From NCBI RefSeq assembly GCF_009765985.1, contig NZ_LMUM01000034.1, positions 407,508-471,507 of the forward strand: DNA of 64,000 nt, in the 5' to 3' direction. This stretch comes from Acidobacterium sp. S8. GTDB taxonomy: Bacteria > Acidobacteriota > Terriglobia > Terriglobales > Acidobacteriaceae. The notes beneath the pieces are model-generated. The model was not told the origin of the DNA. It was given only the letters and a program-made list of their open reading frames with translations, and searched no databases. The position numbers and the translations under genes are program-made. Below are positions 59,984-64,000 of this stretch, in pieces (position 1 is the stretch's first letter; each line of letters starts with the position of its first letter).

Positions 59984-61222
59984 TTATCGCATCAGGATGC
60001 CGACAATCGAGGCGGACATCAAATTTGCCATGGTTCCTGCCAGCATGGCGCGTAAACCGAGTCGCGCCAGCTCGTTGCGGCGGTTCGGAGCCAGCGCGCC
60101 AATGCCGCCAATCTGGATGCCGATGGAGCTTAGGTTGGCGAAGCCGCAAAGCGCGAAAGTCGCAATGGTGAATGACCGGAAGGTCATTGCGGCCTTTTGC
60201 GCGCCAAGCATGGAGTAAGCCACAACCTCATTAATCACCATGCGCGTTCCCAATAGGTCGCCAACGATTTTCGCGTCGCGCCAGGGAATGCCGATGAGCC
60301 ACGCAATGGGTGCAAAGATAACGCCCAGGATCGCGTCGAGGGATGAGGGAAATGGGATATGGCGCGGCCCAAGCCAGTTGTGAATGCCGCCGAGGATTCC
60401 ATTTGCGAGTGCGATCAGCGCCATAAATGAAATGAGCATGATGGCGACATTGAAGGCGAGCTGGCCGCCGTCAATGGTGCCGCGCGCGATGGCTCCGAGT
60501 AGGTTTTCTTCCTTGTGCTCGGCGTCTTTCGGCATGTGGACGGTGCCTTCGGTCGCCGGGGTTTCTGTTTCCGGAACCAGCATTTTGGAAATGAGAATCG
60601 TGCCCGGGGCCGTCATGATGACGGCGGCCAACAGATGCTGTGCCTCAATTCCATACAGAATGTAGGCCGCCATGATGCCGCCCGAGACATGTGCCATGCC
60701 GCTGGTCATGATCGTCATCAGCTCTGATCGAGTTGCGTTGGGCAGAAACGGCCGGATCGTCAGAGGCGCTTCGGTCTGGCCCATGAAAACGCTGGCGGCG
60801 ACGTTGAGGCTTTCGGCACCGCTGACGCGCAGCGTGATCTGCATGAGCCGCGCAAAGAGCTGGATGAGCAACTGCATGACACCCAGGTGATAGAGGACCG
60901 CGAAGAATGCGGAGATGAAGATGATGGTCGGTAAAACCTGAAAGGCGAAGATGCTGCCAAACGAGGAATGCTGTTTTCCGAGTTCACCGAAAACGAAACC
61001 GGAGCCGACGTAAGCATAAGAGAGCAGCTTGGTTACTGCGTTACCTGCGATCGCCAGCGTTTTCTGTCCCCAGGAAAAATCGAGAACGAGGAAGGCGAAG
61101 AAAACCTGCAGCCCTAGTCCCCAGAAGACGGTTCGCCATCGGATGGCCCGACGGTTGGTAGAAAAAATCCACGCCAGCGTCAGCATCGTCAGCAGACCAA
61201 GAATACCCGTAAATCGACCCAA
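59984..61222 (-). CDS. nupC: concentrative nucleoside transporter (CNT family)
   Basis: A 412-residue inner-membrane transporter with about eight to ten helices. CNT landmarks are ESLNVAASVFMGQTEAPL and the matching second half NEVVAYSMLGAQK and FALCGFANLSSIGIQIGG, which form the nucleoside-binding core. It imports nucleosides with a cation gradient. It sits between the pyrimidine phosphorylase gene (23-bp gap) and punA (13-bp gap) in the salvage operon. Confidence 0.94.
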   Translation of the reverse strand: MGRFTGILGLLTMLTLAWIFSTNRRAIRWRTVFWGLGLQVFFAFLVLDFSWGQKTLAIAGNAVTKLLSYAYVGSGFVFGELGKQHSSFGSIFAFQVLPTIIFISAFFAVLYHLGVMQLLIQLFARLMQITLRVSGAESLNVAASVFMGQTEAPLTIRPFLPNATRSELMTIMTSGMAHVSGGIMAAYILYGIEAQHLLAAVIMTAPGTILISKMLVPETETPATEGTVHMPKDAEHKEENLLGAIARGTIDGGQLAFNVAIMLISFMALIALANGILGGIHNWLGPRHIPFPSSLDAILGVIFAPIAWLIGIPWRDAKIVGDLLGTRMVINEVVAYSMLGAQKAAMTFRSFTIATFALCGFANLSSIGIQIGGIGALAPNRRNELARLGLRAMLAGTMANLMSASIVGILMR

Positions 61223-61245
61223 ATCGCTCTCCTGTCCTCTCCATC

Positions 61246-62607
61246 CTATGGGTGATTCGCGGCTTCGAGGTACTGTTTTCTGTTTTCGGCGGTAATGATT
61301 TCTTGTATCAGGGGATCATCGGGGAGTGGTTCGTCACCAATGACCAGCGCATCCCGCAGCAGTGTTTCGGGTTCGGCAAATTGCTCATCGCGGTCGGCAA
61401 AGAGCGTGCAGAGCAGCTCGCCTGCCTGCACTTTGCCGCCGAGTTTAATGTGCATTTCCAGCCCGGCGTGCGCCGAAACGGGATCTTCCGAGCGGGCACG
61501 CCCTGCTCCCAGCCGCTGCACCGCCCAGCCTACCTGTGTGCAATCGACCTGCGCAAGATAGCCGGAACGGTCTGCTCGAAGCTCCTTCGTTGCGCCGGGC
61601 TGGTGGAATTTTTCCGGCGCGGCAAAGCTGGAGGTATCGCCTCCCTGCGTCTCAACCATTTCCGTAAAGATCTTGAGCGCAGCGCCGGATTGCAAAATTT
61701 CTTCTGCGCGATGTCGCCCCGCTTTGGCGCTTGTGGCAACGCCGCCCAGAAAGATCATCCATCCCGCAAGGATCAAGGACAGCTCGCGCAAATCTTCATT
61801 CAGCGGATTTCTCTTGCCCGCCAGCAAATCAAGCGCTTCCGCGATCTCGATCCAGTTTCCAGCAAAGCGGCCCAGCGGCTGATTCATATTTGTGAGCAGT
61901 GCTGCCGTGCGGGTTCCAGACCGCTCGCCGGTCTCCACCATCAGTGCAGCCAGAAAAAGCGCATCTTCTTTCCTTTGCATGAAAGCGCCGGAACCTGTTT
62001 TCACGTCCAGCACCAGGCCATTCAGTCCAGCGGCAAGCTTTTTGCTCATGATGGAGGGGGCGATCAGAAAAGGGCTGTCCACCGTCGAGGTCCGGTCGCG
62101 CAGCATGTAGAGAACGCGATCTGCAGGGACTAGATTTTCAGTTTGCCCCACGATGCTAACGCCAACTTTTGCGAGTACCTGCTCCATCTCGACGAGCGAG
62201 AGCTGGGTACGATAGCCGGGAATGCTTTCGAGCTTATCCAGTGTGCCGCCCGTGTGGCCGAGTGCGCGGCCGCTGATCATGGGAACCACTAGTCCCGCGG
62301 CAGCGGCGATCGGCGCCACGAGAAAAGAAGTTTTATCTCCGACGCCGCCGGTCGAATGCTTGTCGACTGCGAATTTTCCCAACGGTGACGGATCGAAGAC
62401 TTCGCCCGAAAACTTCATGGCTGTCGTCAAGGCGTCGACTTCCGCGAGACTCAGTCCTTGCAAAAACGCGGCCATCAGCCATGCTGCAAGCTGTTCCTCG
62501 GGAATGGCATCGATAGCCGCGCCTTGGGCAAGGAAGGCGATCTCGTCTGGCGTCAACTCCTGGCCGCCGCGCGTTTTTCGAATCAGATCAACCGCGTGCA
62601 TCGTCAT
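61246..62607 (-). CDS. deoA: pyrimidine/thymidine phosphorylase
   Basis: A 453-residue phosphorylase of the DeoA/Pdp/TrpD superfamily. The family signature is SGRALGHTGGTLDKLESIPGY; the phosphate-binding part KHSTGGVGDKTSF and the substrate loop MSKKLAAGLNGLVLDVKTG (with Lys in DVKTGSGAF) are present. It splits thymidine, deoxyuridine or uridine into base and pentose 1-phosphate. Whether it is thymidine-specific (DeoA) or broad (Pdp) cannot be told. The start overlaps the cdd stop by 4 bp. Confidence 0.93.
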   Translation of the reverse strand: MTMHAVDLIRKTRGGQELTPDEIAFLAQGAAIDAIPEEQLAAWLMAAFLQGLSLAEVDALTTAMKFSGEVFDPSPLGKFAVDKHSTGGVGDKTSFLVAPIAAAAGLVVPMISGRALGHTGGTLDKLESIPGYRTQLSLVEMEQVLAKVGVSIVGQTENLVPADRVLYMLRDRTSTVDSPFLIAPSIMSKKLAAGLNGLVLDVKTGSGAFMQRKEDALFLAALMVETGERSGTRTAALLTNMNQPLGRFAGNWIEIAEALDLLAGKRNPLNEDLRELSLILAGWMIFLGGVATSAKAGRHRAEEILQSGAALKIFTEMVETQGGDTSSFAAPEKFHQPGATKELRADRSGYLAQVDCTQVGWAVQRLGAGRARSEDPVSAHAGLEMHIKLGGKVQAGELLCTLFADRDEQFAEPETLLRDALVIGDEPLPDDPLIQEIITAENRKQYLEAANHP

Positions 62608-63020
62608 TCTTTTTGCCAGTTGCTGAACGCGTAGGGCAGCAGTTCGTGGAATGGTTTTTGGATCATGTCGTTCGCTGCGGGAAACCAGATCACTGCGTCA
62701 TGCTCGACGAATTCACTCAGCATCTGCAGGCAGGCCCCGCAGGGCGAACTGGCTGCATGGTTCAGATTTGCAATCATCACGGCGACAATTTTTCTTGTCG
62801 CGCCTTCCGTTGCAATGGCCCGCACCAGTGCCGTCCGCTCGGCGCAGATCGTGAGGCTGTAGGAGATGTTTTCGACGTTGCAGCCGGTTACGACTGTGCC
62901 ATCTTCGAAGAGCAGCGCTGCGCCAACGCGGAAGCCTGAGTAGGGAGCATAGGCGTTTGTGGCGGCTGCATCTGCAGCAACACGCAATCGTTCTATCGTC
63001 TCCGGTGCCAGCTCTGCCAT
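62604..63020 (-). CDS. cdd: cytidine deaminase
   Basis: A 138-residue zinc deaminase. The catalytic zinc site is TICAERTAL (Cys, Ala-Glu proton shuttle) and SPCGACLQML (PCxxC). The N-terminus PYSGFRVGAALLFEDG and CNVENISY bind substrate. It converts cytidine and deoxycytidine to uridine forms, feeding the adjacent pyrimidine phosphorylase. It is the first gene of the salvage operon; its promoter lies in the 78-bp gap to the divergent cheA gene. Confidence 0.95.
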   Translation of the reverse strand: MAELAPETIERLRVAADAAATNAYAPYSGFRVGAALLFEDGTVVTGCNVENISYSLTICAERTALVRAIATEGATRKIVAVMIANLNHAASSPCGACLQMLSEFVEHDAVIWFPAANDMIQKPFHELLPYAFSNWQKE

Positions 63021-63098
63021 CTATCTTGAGGCTACTGGTATTAGCAGCAGGCGGCAAGGCCAGTTCAAGTTCCCGCTCCATCGCCCGATAACACACAT

Positions 63099-64000
63099 GT
63101 GGACGAGTTAACGCGAGAATTTCTCATCGAAAGCCAGGAAGGCCTGGACCGGATGGAGCGCTGTCTGACCGAACTCGAAGAACGGCCCGGCGATCACGAG
63201 TTGCTGGCGGAAATCTTCCGGTCTGTGCATACGATCAAGGGCACGACAGGATTTCTCGGCTTCTCGCGGCTGGAATCGCTCGCACATGCCGGGGAAAATT
63301 TGCTGGGGCTCTTGCGCGATGGCAAGCTGACAGCCAATGCGGAAATTATCAGCGGTCTGCTGGCTCTGCTCGATATTCTCCGCGGGATTCTCGCTGTGAT
63401 TGAGGCGAGCGGACAAGAAGGCGAAGGCGATGATGCCGCCATGATTGAACGGCTGCAAGTTTTGCAGCAAGGCTCGGCTGGCAAGCCGGCGCAGGCTGAT
63501 CAGTCACAACAGCCTGCCAAGAAGAAAAGAATTCGTAAACCGAAAGTTAAGACAGGCGCAATCTCCGTGCAAGGCGCGGCACAGAGTGCTGCATCTCGGG
63601 AAGAAGTCAAAGCGACCGAGATATATCAGGCCGAGCCGCAAACCGCGCAGGCGCGCACCGCGGTTAATGCGGCAGAATCCACACTTCGCGTTGACGTAGA
63701 CCTGCTCAACCGAATGATGAACCTGGTGGGTGAGCTTGTGCTCACTCGCAATCAGATTCTTCAGATGGTGAGCAGCGACGCGAATCTGACGGTGCTCTCA
63801 CGCCGTCTCGATATGGTGACGGCCGATTTGCGTGAGGCGGTGATGAAGGCGCGCATGCAGCCTGTCAGCCATGTTTTTTCCAAGTTTCCACGTATGGTGC
63901 GCGATCTTGCTCAGCAGCTTAACAAGCGGGTTCGCTTGGTGATGGAAGGCCAGGAGACGGAGCTCGACAAGAGTTTGCTCGAGGCGATCAAAGATTCGCT
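63099..64000 (+). CDS. cheA: chemotaxis histidine kinase CheA, 3'-truncated by the window edge
   Basis: Open from GTG 63099 (VDELTREFLIESQEGLDRM) to the window end, 300 complete codons. The N-terminal Hpt domain has the phosphorylation His44 in FRSVHTIKGTTGF. A basic, Ala/Gln-rich linker (about 125-193) follows, with no recognisable CheY-binding P2 domain. The dimerisation domain begins TLRVDVDLLNRMMNLVGELV. The kinase domain starts at ARMQPVSHVFSKFPRMVRDL and breaks off in DKSLLEAIKDS, just before the N box. No upstream in-frame ATG exists after the stop at 63042. The signal-input genes are not visible. Confidence 0.93.
   Translation, partial: MDELTREFLIESQEGLDRMERCLTELEERPGDHELLAEIFRSVHTIKGTTGFLGFSRLESLAHAGENLLGLLRDGKLTANAEIISGLLALLDILRGILAVIEASGQEGEGDDAAMIERLQVLQQGSAGKPAQADQSQQPAKKKRIRKPKVKTGAISVQGAAQSAASREEVKATEIYQAEPQTAQARTAVNAAESTLRVDVDLLNRMMNLVGELVLTRNQILQMVSSDANLTVLSRRLDMVTADLREAVMKARMQPVSHVFSKFPRMVRDLAQQLNKRVRLVMEGQETELDKSLLEAIKDS

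Noticed and set aside
1-64000. tRNA, rRNA, CRISPR array, riboswitch or integrated phage
   Set aside because: Read by eye on both strands; no tRNA cloverleaf end (GGTTCGAATCC-like), no regularly spaced direct repeats and no phage structural genes were found. A covariance-model scan would be needed to exclude small RNAs fully.

Overview
The window reads as chromosomal DNA of an acidobacterium, most likely class Terriglobia (Acidobacteriaceae-like). This is an inference from gene content: a PadR regulator next to a relic of an acidobacterial-type orphan MacB-like permease, two secreted M13 metallopeptidases, paired beta-propeller lipoproteins, a bacterial G1 (eqolisin) glutamic peptidase, a GH116 glycosidase, and many secreted proteins of unknown function. 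KdsA and an LptE-like lipoprotein imply a Gram-negative outer membrane with LPS. Base composition is moderately GC-rich. I found no rRNA, tRNA, CRISPR array, prophage or intact insertion sequence.

Layout. 1-13.7 kb: the end of a DUF2235 hydrolase, a Tat-type cupin protein, a GH116 glycosidase, lptE-holA, a G1 peptidase, aquaporin, a DMT exporter, an M13 peptidase and secreted proteins of unknown role. 13.7-25 kb: two tandem aldo/keto reductases (one Tat-exported, one cytosolic), a LytTR response regulator downstream of an ECF sigma/membrane-protein cluster, rlmB followed by a catalytically altered M1-like protein and a cyanophycinase-like S51 peptidase, a zinc alcohol dehydrogenase with a palindromic operator, and a second ECF sigma/anti-sigma pair. 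25-37 kb: a frameshifted VOC gene, kdsA-tdk, two paralogous beta-propeller lipoproteins, a second M13 peptidase, an alpha/beta hydrolase followed by an ArsR-SRPBCC-DUF1801 cluster, an MCE/MlaD protein with five 34-residue repeats, and acpS. 37-52.6 kb: recG, an ABC-2 exporter, a glycosidase, a DUF374 acyltransferase, queA, polA, glmM and xseA. 52.6-64 kb: DUF2905, a two-helix channel-like protein, a deoxyhypusine-synthase-like enzyme, a methyltransferase, PadR plus the decayed permease, a secreted S1/P1 nuclease, and a compact nucleoside-salvage operon (cdd, pyrimidine phosphorylase, nupC, punA, udk). The window ends inside cheA.

How genes work together. The salvage operon converges on the secreted nuclease gene, which suggests use of environmental nucleic acids. 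tdk overlaps kdsA. Glycosidases, the G1 peptidase and the M13 peptidases fit a saprophytic soil lifestyle. Intergenic regions carry dispersed palindromic repeats: a 'GGTGCCCCATCCTTTCGC' family, a 'GTCATCCTGA' family, and one compact element with perfect 14-bp terminal inverted repeats. Several lie at convergent gene ends, one separates lptE from holA, and one reaches into the likely start of recG.

Most of the window is ordinary core and accessory genome, and I do not see a clear novel multi-gene defence or biosynthetic system. The best leads are the M1-like protein with HSxxH in place of HExxH, the MlaD repeat protein, the ECF sigma operon with an unrecognised membrane partner, the zinc-finger anti-sigma factor with a TonB-like tail, and the repeat families.
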